A stretch of 64,000 nucleotides of DNA. Origin: Fusicatenibacter saccharivorans. Its GTDB lineage: Bacteria; Bacillota; Clostridia; Lachnospirales; Lachnospiraceae. The notes under the pieces were generated by a model that was given only the letters and a program-made list of their open reading frames with translations, was not told where the DNA came from and did no database searches. The stretch spans positions 62,001-126,000 of the forward strand of contig NZ_JADNOP010000005.1 of assembly GCF_015557635.1 (NCBI RefSeq). The letters run 5' to 3'. The translations under genes and the position numbers were made by a program. Positions 32,943-40,215 of this stretch are shown piece after piece. Position 1 is the first letter of the stretch. Every line of letters starts with the position of its first letter.

Positions 32943-34220
32943 ATGGGATACAGCCAGGACACAATCTGTGTACAGGGAGGATGGCAGCCGAAAAACGGTG
33001 AGCCGCGTGTACTTCCGATTTACCAGAGCACAACATTCAAATATGCAACCAGCGAGGAAATGGGAAAACTGTTCGATCTGGAGGAAGAGGGATATTTCTA
33101 TTCCCGTCTGCAGAACCCGACGAACGACGTCGTAGCACAGAAAATCTGCGATCTGGAGGGCGGCGTGGCAGCCATGCTCACATCTTCCGGCCAGGCGGCA
33201 ACGATGCTTGCTGTTACCAACATCTGTGAGGCAGGCGACCACGTTGTCTGCGCGGCAAAGGTTTATGGAGGAACCTCCAACCTGCTCGCCGTTACCTTAA
33301 AACGATTCGGCATCGAGACTACCCTCGTGGACCAGGATGCGCCGGCAGATGAGCTGGAAAAAGCATTCCAGCCGAACACCAAAGCTGTCTTTGCCGAGAC
33401 GATTTCCAACCCGGCAGGTGTTGTACTTGACATTGACAAGTTTGTTAAACTTGCACATGAGCACGGCGTTCCGATGATCTGCGACAACACCTTTGCAACC
33501 CCGATCAACTGCCGTCCGTTCGAGTTCGGTGTAGATATTGTCACCCATTCCACCACAAAATACATGGACGGCCATGCAATGGCGCTCGGCGGAGCGATTG
33601 TCGATTCCGGAAACTTCGACTGGGATGCGCATGCAGACAAATTCCCGGGCCTTACTACACCGGACGAATCGTACCACGGCGTGATTTATACGCAGAAATT
33701 CGGTAAAAAAGCGTATATCACAAAAGCAACCGCACAGCTGATGCGTGATATGGGAGCGTGCCAGTCCCCGCAGAATGCATTCCTGACGAATGTCGGTCTG
33801 GAGACCCTGCACCTGCGCGTGGAGCGTCACTGCAGAAATGCCGAGAAAGTGGCAGAGTTCCTGAAAAACCACCCGAAGGTAGCATGGGTTGAGTACGCAG
33901 GCCTTGCAGACAGCAAATACCATGCGCTGGCAGAAAAATACATGCCGAACGGAACCTGCGGCGTTCTCTGCTTCGGACCGAAGGGCGGAAGAGACGGTGC
34001 GATGCGTTTTACGAACGGCCTGAAAATGGTAGCAATTGTAACACACGTTGCCGATGCAAGAAGCTGCGTTCTGCACCCGGCAAGCCATACCCACCGCCAG
34101 CTGAACGATCAGCAGCTCATCGAAGCCGGTGTTCTGCCGGATCTGATCCGTCTGTCGGTCGGCATTGAGGATGTGAACGATATCATTGCAGACCTTGATC
34201 AGGCGCTTGCGAACGTATAA
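32943..34220 (+). CDS. metY: O-acetylhomoserine sulfhydrylase/aminocarboxypropyltransferase
   Basis: A 425-residue PLP enzyme of the Cys/Met metabolism family. It combines O-acetylhomoserine with sulfide to give homocysteine, the direct sulfhydrylation route to methionine. The N-terminal 'PIYQSTTF', 'YSRLQNPT', the PLP-binding 'HSTTKYMDGH' with the Schiff-base Lys, and 'RLSVGIEDVNDI' are family features, and the length of about 425 favours MetY over the shorter MetB/MetC types. ATG 32943 follows AAGGGAGAAAAA. No SAM riboswitch precedes it. The thioesterase gene follows by 41 bp. Confidence 0.9.
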   Translation: MGYSQDTICVQGGWQPKNGEPRVLPIYQSTTFKYATSEEMGKLFDLEEEGYFYSRLQNPTNDVVAQKICDLEGGVAAMLTSSGQAATMLAVTNICEAGDHVVCAAKVYGGTSNLLAVTLKRFGIETTLVDQDAPADELEKAFQPNTKAVFAETISNPAGVVLDIDKFVKLAHEHGVPMICDNTFATPINCRPFEFGVDIVTHSTTKYMDGHAMALGGAIVDSGNFDWDAHADKFPGLTTPDESYHGVIYTQKFGKKAYITKATAQLMRDMGACQSPQNAFLTNVGLETLHLRVERHCRNAEKVAEFLKNHPKVAWVEYAGLADSKYHALAEKYMPNGTCGVLCFGPKGGRDGAMRFTNGLKMVAIVTHVADARSCVLHPASHTHRQLNDQQLIEAGVLPDLIRLSVGIEDVNDIIADLDQALANV

Positions 34221-34261
34221 AGATACAAAAAACAGGATGTGAAAAGGAGCGTATTGGTAAA

Positions 34262-34744
34262 ATGGAAGAAATGGCAAAGAAACGCGTAAAAGATTCTGAG
34301 ACAGAGCAGTCGTATCTTCTGATGCACCGCCATATCAACGGCTATGGCCGTCTGTTCGGCGGCCAGCTGGTCGCGTGGATCGATGAGCTTGCCGGTCTGG
34401 TGGGACGCCGCCACTGCGGCCACGAAATCACCACCGCGTGCATCGACAATCTGAACTTCAAGCATCCTGCTTTTCTGAACGACACCGTCGTACTGGTCGG
34501 AAGAGTGACGTATGTCGGACGCACCTCAATGGAGGTGCGCGTCGACACGTACGTGGAAGAGCTTGCGACCGGCATTCGGAAAATGATCAACCGTGCCTAC
34601 GTGGTGATGGTGGCCATCGACGAGAACGGCCGCGCACTTCCCGTCCCGGGCCTGATTCTGGAATCCCCGGAGCAGGAGGCCGAGTGGGAGGGCGGAAAAC
34701 GCCGCTATGAACTGCGAAAAGAGCGTCACAGAGAGGGGTTCTAA
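34262..34744 (+). CDS. Hotdog-fold acyl-CoA thioesterase
   Basis: A 160-residue single hotdog domain of the YciA/BACH type. 'NGYGRLFGGQLVAWIDELAG' includes the helix with the conserved 'N-x-x-G-x-x-F/L-G-G' catalytic surround, and 'DNLNFKHPAFLNDTVVL' is the following strand. Such enzymes hydrolyse acyl-CoA esters. Substrate length is unknown. It probably shares the metY transcript and ends before a terminator that contains the next promoter. Confidence 0.85.
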   Translation: MEEMAKKRVKDSETEQSYLLMHRHINGYGRLFGGQLVAWIDELAGLVGRRHCGHEITTACIDNLNFKHPAFLNDTVVLVGRVTYVGRTSMEVRVDTYVEELATGIRKMINRAYVVMVAIDENGRALPVPGLILESPEQEAEWEGGKRRYELRKERHREGF

Positions 34745-34828
34745 GTTGACGTTCACCCACACATTTGCAGAATCCACCGGGGCGTTTACCGGAGCTGTCT
34801 TCGTGCATTCTGAAAATTTCATTTAAAA

Positions 34829-34864
34829 AAATCCCGCCGTGTCCCTTGACAGGCGGGATTTTCC
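34829..34864 (+). terminator. Terminator of the metY-thioesterase unit
   Basis: AAATCCCGCC (34829-34838) pairs with GGCGGGATTT (34852-34861), then TTCC. The 13-base loop contains the -35 box TTGACA of the following promoter. Confidence 0.85.
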
Positions 34865-34874
34865 ATGTTAAGGT
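34846..34874 (+). promoter_or_regulatory. Promoter of the purine operon, inside the terminator
   Basis: TTGACA at 34846-34851 occupies the end of the terminator loop. The spacer (17 bp) is the right arm of the hairpin and the -10 TAAGGT is at 34869-34874. The ZTP aptamer starts about 8 bases after the predicted start. Confidence 0.65.
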
Positions 34875-34888
34875 AAAGGCAGTTATAC

Positions 34889-34985
34889 GACTGACGGAAG
34901 TGGAAATGACCACAGGGAGTATAGCGTGAGAAGAGGCCGACCGTCTGGGCAGAAGAATGCTTGGGGGAGTGGGTCTGTTTTTTTA
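34889..34985 (+). ncRNA. ZTP (pfl) riboswitch
   Basis: The aptamer spans about 34889-34951. It has GACTGACGG, the stem GTGG/CCAC, AGGGAGTAT and the hallmark GCCGACCGTCTGGGC, which match the ZTP/pfl consensus. A T7 run at 34978-34984 may mark a regulated terminator. The riboswitch senses ZMP/ZTP, which signals a shortage of 10-formyl-THF, and it precedes the two genes that consume ZMP and finish IMP synthesis. This gene context strongly supports the call. Confidence 0.85.
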
Positions 34986-35035
34986 TCCAAAAACAGAAAA
35001 TCCCATTCCAGCCACCTTGAAAAGGAGAACAGAAG

Positions 35036-35749
35036 ATGAAAAAAGTATCACTGGAACAGGAATTAAAAGGAAATGCATATCCAGGAAGAGGAATTGTGAT
35101 CGGCAGATCCAAAGACGGCACAAAAGCCGTTGCCGGATACTTTATTATGGGCAGAAGCCAGAACAGCCGCAACCGTGTCTTTGTTGAGGAGGGTGAGGGA
35201 ATCCGCACACAGGCGTTTGATCCGTCGAAGCTGGAAGATCCGAGCCTGATCATCTACGCACCGGTACGCGTTCTGGGAAATGATACGATCGTAACAAACG
35301 GAGACCAGACCGATACCGTATACGAAGGACTGGAGCAGGGAAAAACGTTTGAGGTATCCCTTCGAAGCAGAGAGTTTGAGCCGGATGCACCGAACTACAC
35401 TCCTCGTATTTCCGGTGTGATGCACGTAGAGAACGGAACGTACGGCTACCAGATGTCGATCTTAAAGAGCAACAACGGCGATCCGTCCCAGTGCAACCGC
35501 TACACCTTCTCCTATGATAACTGTGTAGCAGGGGAAGGCCATTTCATCCACACCTACATGCACGACGGCAATCCGCTGCCAAGCTTTGAAGGTGAGCCAA
35601 AACTGGTCGAGATTCCGGATGACATCGATGCCTTCACCGAACTGCTCTGGAGCAGCTTAAACGAGGACAACAAGGTGTCCCTCTTCACACGCTATATCGA
35701 CATTGCAACCGGCAAGTATGAGACAAGAATCGTGAATAAAAATAAATAA
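35036..35749 (+). CDS. IMP cyclohydrolase, PurO-like
   Basis: A 237-residue stand-alone IMP cyclohydrolase of the PurO-like family, which closes FAICAR to IMP in the last step of purine synthesis. It starts 'NAYPGRGIVIGRSKDGTKAVAGYFIMGRS', the family's N-terminal fold; no MGS-like PurH domain is present. AAAAGGAGAACAG precedes ATG 35036. It lies 31 bp upstream of the AICAR formyltransferase gene under a ZTP riboswitch, so the usual bifunctional PurH is here split into two different proteins. Confidence 0.88.
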   Translation: MKKVSLEQELKGNAYPGRGIVIGRSKDGTKAVAGYFIMGRSQNSRNRVFVEEGEGIRTQAFDPSKLEDPSLIIYAPVRVLGNDTIVTNGDQTDTVYEGLEQGKTFEVSLRSREFEPDAPNYTPRISGVMHVENGTYGYQMSILKSNNGDPSQCNRYTFSYDNCVAGEGHFIHTYMHDGNPLPSFEGEPKLVEIPDDIDAFTELLWSSLNEDNKVSLFTRYIDIATGKYETRIVNKNK

Positions 35750-35780
35750 GAAATCGAGTGTTTTGCGAAAGGAGAAAATC

Positions 35781-36959
35781 ATGAAAGAATTAGCGTTAAA
35801 ATACGGATGCAACCCGAACCAGAAACCTTCCAGAATTTACATGGATGATGACAGAGATCTTCCGATCGAAGTATTAAGCGGCCGTCCGGGCTATATCAAT
35901 TTTCTGGACGCCTTCAATGGCTGGCAGCTGGTACGTGAGCTGAAAGCAGCCACCGGTCTTCCGGCAGCAACTTCCTTCAAGCACGTTTCCCCGGCAGGTG
36001 CAGCCGTAGGTCTTCCGCTGGACGAGACCCTGCGTAAAATTTACTGGGTAGACGATATGGGAGAGCTTTCTCCGTTAGCATGCGCTTATGCAAGAGCCAG
36101 AGGCGCAGACCGTATGTCTTCTTTCGGCGACTTTATCGCACTTTCTGATGTCTGCGACAAAGACACCGCATCTCTGATCAAACGTGAGGTTTCTGACGGT
36201 GTCATCGCTCCGGGATTTACCGATGAAGCACTGGAAATCCTGAAAGCAAAGAAAAAAGGTAACTACTGCGTCATCAAAATCGACGAGAATTACCGTCCGG
36301 CTCCGCTCGAGCACAAACAGGTCTTCGGCATTACCTTTGAGCAGGGCCGCCAGGAGCTGCCGATCGACGATGAGCTGCTCTCCAACGTGGTAACCGAGAA
36401 CAAAGAGATTCCGGAAGCAGCAAAACGCGATCTGAAGATTGCACTGATTACCTTAAAATATACCCAGTCCAACTCCGTATGCTTCGTCAAAGACGGTCAG
36501 GCCATCGGTGTCGGCGCAGGCCAGCAGTCCCGTGTGCACTGCACCCGTCTTGCCGGACAGAAAGCCGACAACTGGTTCCTGCGTCAGTGCCCGAAGGTGC
36601 TGGATCTGCAGTTCGTAGACGGCATCCGCCGTGCAGACCGTGACAATGCGATCGACGTTTACATCGGCGAGGAGTACATGGATGTTCTCGCAGACGGCGC
36701 ATGGGAGAAGATCTTCAAAGTAAAACCGGAAGTCTTCACAAGAGAAGAGAAACGTGCATGGCTCGACCAGATGAAGGGCGTAACCTTAGGTTCCGATGCC
36801 TTCTTCCCGTTCAGCGACAACATCGAGCGCGCACACAAGAGCGGCGTCGAGTACATCGCAGAGCCGGGCGGATCGGTTCGTGACGACGCTGTCATCGAGT
36901 GCTGCAACAAGTACAACATGGCGATGGCATTTACAGGAATCCGTTTGTTCCATCACTAA
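35781..36959 (+). CDS. AICAR formyltransferase (stand-alone, PurH C-domain type)
   Basis: A 392-residue phosphoribosylaminoimidazolecarboxamide formyltransferase, transferring a formyl group from 10-formyl-THF to AICAR (ZMP). The catalytic 'TSFKHVSPAGAA' segment with Lys-His and 'QSNSVCFVKDGQAIGVGAGQQSRV' are PurH formyltransferase features. There is no N-terminal cyclohydrolase domain; that activity is provided by the gene upstream. ATG 35781 has GAAAGGAGAAAATC upstream, better than the TTG at 35763. Both genes are under ZTP riboswitch control. Confidence 0.9.
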   Translation: MKELALKYGCNPNQKPSRIYMDDDRDLPIEVLSGRPGYINFLDAFNGWQLVRELKAATGLPAATSFKHVSPAGAAVGLPLDETLRKIYWVDDMGELSPLACAYARARGADRMSSFGDFIALSDVCDKDTASLIKREVSDGVIAPGFTDEALEILKAKKKGNYCVIKIDENYRPAPLEHKQVFGITFEQGRQELPIDDELLSNVVTENKEIPEAAKRDLKIALITLKYTQSNSVCFVKDGQAIGVGAGQQSRVHCTRLAGQKADNWFLRQCPKVLDLQFVDGIRRADRDNAIDVYIGEEYMDVLADGAWEKIFKVKPEVFTREEKRAWLDQMKGVTLGSDAFFPFSDNIERAHKSGVEYIAEPGGSVRDDAVIECCNKYNMAMAFTGIRLFHH

Positions 36960-36986
36960 AAAGAAATGCGTTTTATATTTATATAA

Positions 36987-37029
36987 GAAGAAAGAATCCG
37001 GTCTCTGGGCGGCCGGATTCTTTCTTTTT
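36987..37029 (+). terminator. Terminator of the purine operon
   Basis: GAAGAAAGAATCCGG pairs with CCGGATTCTTTCTT, followed by TTTTTTT. Confidence 0.9.
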
Positions 37030-37102
37030 TTCGCACATGCGGCAAAATATGCATAGTCGGAATCCGGGTTTTTGCGCTATACTGGACACGGAGGATTTGT
37101 GA

Positions 37103-37288
37103 ATGAAAGCAAGAGAAAAGATCTGGAAAATGATCAAAACAAAAATTCTGGGGGCGAGGGTCCGGTACCGCCTTTTTCTGTCGAAAACCCCTGTTCTTTT
37201 TCGGAAAAGTGTGATAAAATACCCCATGGGCGTATCTTTTGCCCGCTGCAAAAAGGAGGATGAGGAATATGCGGCAGATGGAATTTAA
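37103..37288 (+). CDS. Possible small basic protein, uncertain
   Basis: A 61-codon frame starting 'MKAREKIWKMIKTKIL' with CGGAGG seven bases upstream and a TATACT-like -10 at about 37076. It is rich in Lys and Arg and overlaps the next gene by 20 bases. No family was recognised. The ribosome binding site is its only real support, so it may be a leader peptide, a small protein, or nothing. Confidence 0.3.
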   Translation: MKAREKIWKMIKTKILGARVRYRLFLSKTPVLFRKSVIKYPMGVSFARCKKEDEEYAADGI

Positions 37289-37511
37289 AATGGAGCGACA
37301 GGGACTTCTCGAGGAAGGCCAGGAAGTCAACGTGACAGAAAGCGCACTGCCTACCTCCTATTATTATACGATTACCCCGGCAGTGGCCATGAGCAGGAAT
37401 TATCAGGCGTATGAGAGGCTGCAGTCCCGGAAGGGAATCGTAAAAGAAGTAAAAGAGACACCGAGAGGATTCTATACGGTAGTGGAGTTTGATGAAGATG
37501 AGCCGACCTGA
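37269..37511 (+). CDS. Small protein of unknown function (80 aa)
   Basis: An 80-residue soluble protein that I do not recognise: 'MRQMEFKMERQGLLEEGQEV', then a strand-rich C-terminal half ending 'TVVEFDEDEPT'. The pattern of alternating hydrophobic residues ('KGIVKEVKETPRGFYTVVEF') suggests a small beta-barrel or SH3-like fold, but this is a guess. AAAGGAGG precedes ATG 37269 by about nine bases. Its stop overlaps the start of the DNA glycosylase gene, so they form an operon with the next 76-residue gene. Confidence 0.65.
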   Translation: MRQMEFKMERQGLLEEGQEVNVTESALPTSYYYTITPAVAMSRNYQAYERLQSRKGIVKEVKETPRGFYTVVEFDEDEPT

Positions 37512-38025
37512 CGAGAACAAAAATGAGCACCCGGTGGTGCATCCGATTCCGCCGGTTTACCGCGCCGATTCCCGGATTCTGATTCTCGGCAGTTTTCCGT
37601 CCGTAAAATCCAGGGAGACCGGATTTTTTTACGGCCATCCGCAGAACCGTTTCTGGAAAGTGACGGCAGCCGTGTACGGGGAAGAGGTGCCGCAGACCGT
37701 GGAAGAGAAGAAGGCGTTTCTGCTCCGGAATCATATCGCTGTCTGGGATGTGATCGCGTCCTGCGTCATCACAGGCTCGAGCGATGCGAGCATCCGCGAT
37801 GTTGTGCCGAATCCGCTGCAGGACATTCTGGAATGCGCCGATATCCGGCAGATTTACTGCAACGGGGCGACCGCGTGGAAGTATTACCGGAAGTACCAGG
37901 AGAAGCAGCTGGGACGGGAAGCGGTTCGTCTTCCGTCGACGAGTCCCGCGAACGCCGCATGGTCTGTGGAGCGGCTGCTTGGCGAGTGGAGCCAGTGCGG
38001 AGAAGTCTTACGAAACGGAGAGTGA
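37498..38025 (+). CDS. DNA-deoxyinosine glycosylase (UDG superfamily)
   Basis: A 175-residue uracil-DNA-glycosylase-fold enzyme of the hypoxanthine-DNA glycosylase group, which removes deaminated adenine (hypoxanthine) from DNA. The N-terminal 'ILGSFPSVKSRETGFFYGHPQNRFW' is the family's characteristic base-pocket region, and 'LPSTSPAN' near the end corresponds to the DNA-intercalation loop. The start could be 37498 or the ATG at 37492; GGAG at about 37484 is better spaced for 37498. It overlaps the preceding gene by 14 bases. Confidence 0.85.
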   Translation: MSRPDENKNEHPVVHPIPPVYRADSRILILGSFPSVKSRETGFFYGHPQNRFWKVTAAVYGEEVPQTVEEKKAFLLRNHIAVWDVIASCVITGSSDASIRDVVPNPLQDILECADIRQIYCNGATAWKYYRKYQEKQLGREAVRLPSTSPANAAWSVERLLGEWSQCGEVLRNGE

Positions 38026-38029
38026 CAGG

Positions 38030-38260
38030 ATGAAAAAAGAGTACGAGACCGTCTGGGAGATTTTTAATGAGTGTGCCAATAATCAGATGCGGGACGTCTT
38101 TTTCGACGAGATCGAGACGGATGACCCGGAGGCGTATATCCGTCAGAAATTTCCGGACAAAAACTTAAAATATGAAAAAACGGTGGAAGCGGACGGATCT
38201 CTGGTCTTTGACATTGAGACCTCCGGCATCCGCCAGCGGTTTACGTTTACAGAAATCTGA
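38030..38260 (+). CDS. Small acidic protein of unknown function (76 aa)
   Basis: A 76-residue acidic protein beginning 'MKKEYETVWEIFNECANNQMRDVF' that I do not recognise. The N-terminal half is helical by pattern and the C-terminal half alternates as strands ('GSLVFDIETSGIRQRFTFTEI'). ACAGG and the tight spacing of 4 bp from the glycosylase stop indicate translation in the same operon. No cysteine motif beyond one Cys, no signal peptide. Confidence 0.7.
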   Translation: MKKEYETVWEIFNECANNQMRDVFFDEIETDDPEAYIRQKFPDKNLKYEKTVEADGSLVFDIETSGIRQRFTFTEI

Positions 38261-38298
38261 ATCGCGCAGAAAATACCAGAAAAGCGGAGAAAAAAACG

Positions 38299-38643
38299 AT
38301 GAGTGAAGAAAAACACACGCATGTGCATGTGCTGGAAGACGGCACCGTGATCGAGCATTCCCACGATCACGCCCACGGGCACCATCATACAAATACAAAA
38401 GCAGTCTTAAACCGCCTCTCCCGCGCGATCGGACACATGGAGTCGATCAAGCGGATGGTAGAGGAAGGCCGGGACTGCACTGAGGTTCTGATCCAGCTGT
38501 CTGCCGTGAAGGCGGCCATTAACAATACAGGAAAAATTATCCTGGAGGATCACATTGAACATTGCATCGTCGATGCAGTCGAGCATGGGGACATAAAAGC
38601 GATTCAGGAGCTGAATAAGGCGATCGACCGCTTTGTCAAATAA
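38299..38643 (+). CDS. CsoR/RcnR-family metal-sensing repressor with His-rich N-terminus
   Basis: A 114-residue DUF156 (CsoR/RcnR/FrmR) helical repressor. The copper-type ligand set is present with canonical spacing: Cys60, His85 and Cys89 (25 and 4 residues apart). Residues 6-30 form a histidine-rich extension with ten or so His ('HTHVHV', 'HSHDHAHGHHH') that CsoR proper lacks; this could bind or buffer metal such as Cu, Ni or Zn. GCGGAGAAAA precedes ATG 38299. It lies 30 bp before the Mrp ATPase gene; no metal efflux pump is in the window. Confidence 0.88.
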   Translation: MSEEKHTHVHVLEDGTVIEHSHDHAHGHHHTNTKAVLNRLSRAIGHMESIKRMVEEGRDCTEVLIQLSAVKAAINNTGKIILEDHIEHCIVDAVEHGDIKAIQELNKAIDRFVK

Positions 38644-38673
38644 GCAAGAAAAACAAGAAAAGAGGAAAGAAAC

Positions 38674-39498
38674 ATGGCAAAAGAATGCAGCAATTCGAGC
38701 TGTTCCAAAGAAAGCTGCGAAGGATGTCCAAGCAAAGCAGGACAGGGCAAACCGGATTTTCATATTGATCTGAATGCCGATTCTTCGATCAAACATGTCA
38801 TTGGCGTTGTCAGCGGCAAGGGCGGTGTTGGTAAATCCATGGTAACCGCATCTCTGGCAAACCAGAAAGCAAAAGAGGGCTACAAGGTTGGTATCCTCGA
38901 TGCCGATATCACAGGACCGTCCATCCCGAAAATGTATGGCCTGAAAGGACCTGCAAACGTAGATGACAAGGGCGTTTACCCGGCAGTTGCAGCAAACGGC
39001 GTAAAGGTAATGTCCATCAACCTCCTGCTTCCGGGCGAGGAAGAGCCGGTCATCTGGAGAGGACCTGTCATCGCAGGAACCGTAAAACAGTTCTGGACCG
39101 ACGTCATCTGGGGCGACCTGGACTATCTCTTCGTCGATATGCCGCCAGGAACCGGTGATGTTCCACTAACCGTTTTCCAGTCTCTTCCGGTAGACGGCGT
39201 AGTGATCGTATCTTCCCCGCAGGATCTGGTGCGCATGATTGTCATGAAAGCCTACAAGATGGCACAGATGATGAGTGTTCCGGTGCTCGGTATCGTAGAG
39301 AACTACAGCTACCTCGTATGTCCGGACTGCGGCAAAAAGCTGTCCATTTTCGGCGAAAGCCACATCGACGAGATCGCAGCCGAGATCGGCGTGCCGGTTC
39401 TCGGCAAAATGCCGATTCATCCGGAGTTTGCCGAGCTGGTGGACGAAGGAAGATTTGCAGAAGTGGATAACACCGATATTGCAAAGATCAACATCTAA
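38674..39498 (+). CDS. Mrp/NBP35-type P-loop ATPase, Fe-S cluster carrier
   Basis: A 274-residue ApbC/Mrp family ATPase that carries Fe-S clusters to apo-proteins. The deviant Walker A 'GKGGVGKS' (near residue 50) and the Walker B 'FVDMPPGTGD' are present, and the bridging cluster site is 'VCPDCGKK' near 224. The N-terminus has a Cys-rich stretch, 'CSNSSCSKESCEGCPSK', reminiscent of eukaryotic Nbp35, which could hold a second cluster. It is 30 bp from the CsoR-type gene, so metal sensing and Fe-S delivery may be linked. Confidence 0.9.
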   Translation: MAKECSNSSCSKESCEGCPSKAGQGKPDFHIDLNADSSIKHVIGVVSGKGGVGKSMVTASLANQKAKEGYKVGILDADITGPSIPKMYGLKGPANVDDKGVYPAVAANGVKVMSINLLLPGEEEPVIWRGPVIAGTVKQFWTDVIWGDLDYLFVDMPPGTGDVPLTVFQSLPVDGVVIVSSPQDLVRMIVMKAYKMAQMMSVPVLGIVENYSYLVCPDCGKKLSIFGESHIDEIAAEIGVPVLGKMPIHPEFAELVDEGRFAEVDNTDIAKINI

Positions 39499-39529
39499 TC
39501 ATTAAATATAGAAGCAAGTAATGGCATGA

Positions 39530-39575
39530 AAAACTCGTTTTTCCTTGATTTTACAAGGAAAAGCGGGTTTTTTTG
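39530..39575 (+). terminator. Terminator after the Mrp gene
   Basis: AACTCGTTTTTCCTTG pairs with CAAGGAAAAGCGGGTT, followed by TTTTTT. Confidence 0.85.
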
Positions 39576-39627
39576 ACAAGATTTTTACGTTTCTTTTGGC
39601 AAAAACTATTTTATTTTAAACGGATTT

Positions 39628-39645
39628 TGTGTAACCGGTTACACA
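39628..39645. promoter_or_regulatory. Perfect cre-like palindrome
   Basis: TGTGTAACCGGTTACACA is a perfect 18-bp palindrome. Its inner 14 bases, TGTAACCGGTTACA, match the catabolite-responsive element consensus (TGWAANCGNTNWCA) at every position, so CcpA or another LacI-family protein may bind. It lies about 105 bp upstream of the -35 box. Confidence 0.65.
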
Positions 39646-39750
39646 CGACTGCGCAAATGAGACAAAAAGCGACAAATATGAAGGGTTAATGAGAAAAACT
39701 TGCATAAAAAACATGCATAATATGGCAAAAACAAGGAAATAAATTCAATA

Positions 39751-39779
39751 TTGACATTTAAAGAGAAAAAGTGCATAAT
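39751..39779 (+). promoter_or_regulatory. Promoter of the HPr-like gene
   Basis: TTGACA at 39751-39756, 17-bp spacer, CATAAT at 39774-39779. Confidence 0.8.
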
Positions 39780-39833
39780 CTACCTCAACGATAGGAAAAC
39801 AAACAGCTATTGATTAAGAAAGAGGTGAATCGT

Positions 39834-40061
39834 ATGTCACACTGCGTAGTAAGACTCAATGGAACTGAGGAAGTAGAGGAGTTTGTAAAAGCAGCTTCCA
39901 AATGTGATTTTGATATTGACATTTTTTACAACCGCGTTATTATTGATGCAAAATCCATTCTTGGCATCCTCAGCATGGATCTGAACCGTGATCTCACCGT
40001 ACACTGCTATGGTGACAGCCCGGCATTCAATAAAACCCTGCAGAAATTTGCTGTAGCATAA
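39834..40061 (+). CDS. HPr-fold protein without the phosphotransfer histidine (Crh-like)
   Basis: A 75-residue protein with the HPr fold. 'AASKCDFDIDIFYN' and 'AKSILGILSMDL' align with residues 25-38 and 44-54 of B. subtilis HPr. The position of His15 is Gly10 and Arg17/Pro18 are Glu12/Glu13, so the 'GIHARPA' active-site loop is absent and PEP-dependent phosphotransfer is not possible. The regulatory serine (HPr Ser46) is kept as Ser41 within K-S-I-L-G. This is the logic of Crh, a CcpA co-regulator phosphorylated by HPr kinase, and hprK is in this window. The length is slightly short. GAAAGAGGTG precedes ATG 39834. Confidence 0.8.
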   Translation: MSHCVVRLNGTEEVEEFVKAASKCDFDIDIFYNRVIIDAKSILGILSMDLNRDLTVHCYGDSPAFNKTLQKFAVA

Positions 40062-40180
40062 ATTTTATTAAGGGAAACGAAAAAAATTCAGCCTGCGCCG
40101 CCAGCGAGAGTAGAGACAGAATTTGCGCAGGGGACTTTCTGAAGAAAAACTAATCACACGAGACACATAACTTCAGAGAG

Positions 40181-40215
40181 AAAAAAAGGAGACTGTTGCG
40201 GCAGTCTCCTTTTTT
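40181..40215 (+). terminator. Terminator whose loop is a -35 box
   Basis: AAAAAAAGGAGACTG pairs with CAGTCTCCTTTTTT around TTGCGG. The loop doubles as the -35 of the promoter at 40196-40224. Confidence 0.85.

Larger units (their letters stand above)
39576..39833. other. Regulatory interval upstream of the HPr-like gene
   Basis: This stretch has no coding frame. It contains a perfect 18-bp palindrome (39628-39645), two ATGCAT-like repeats (39700-39720) and a consensus promoter at 39751-39779. A possible earlier promoter, TTTACG (39585) with TATTTT (about 39608), would place the palindrome just downstream of its start. Confidence 0.5.
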
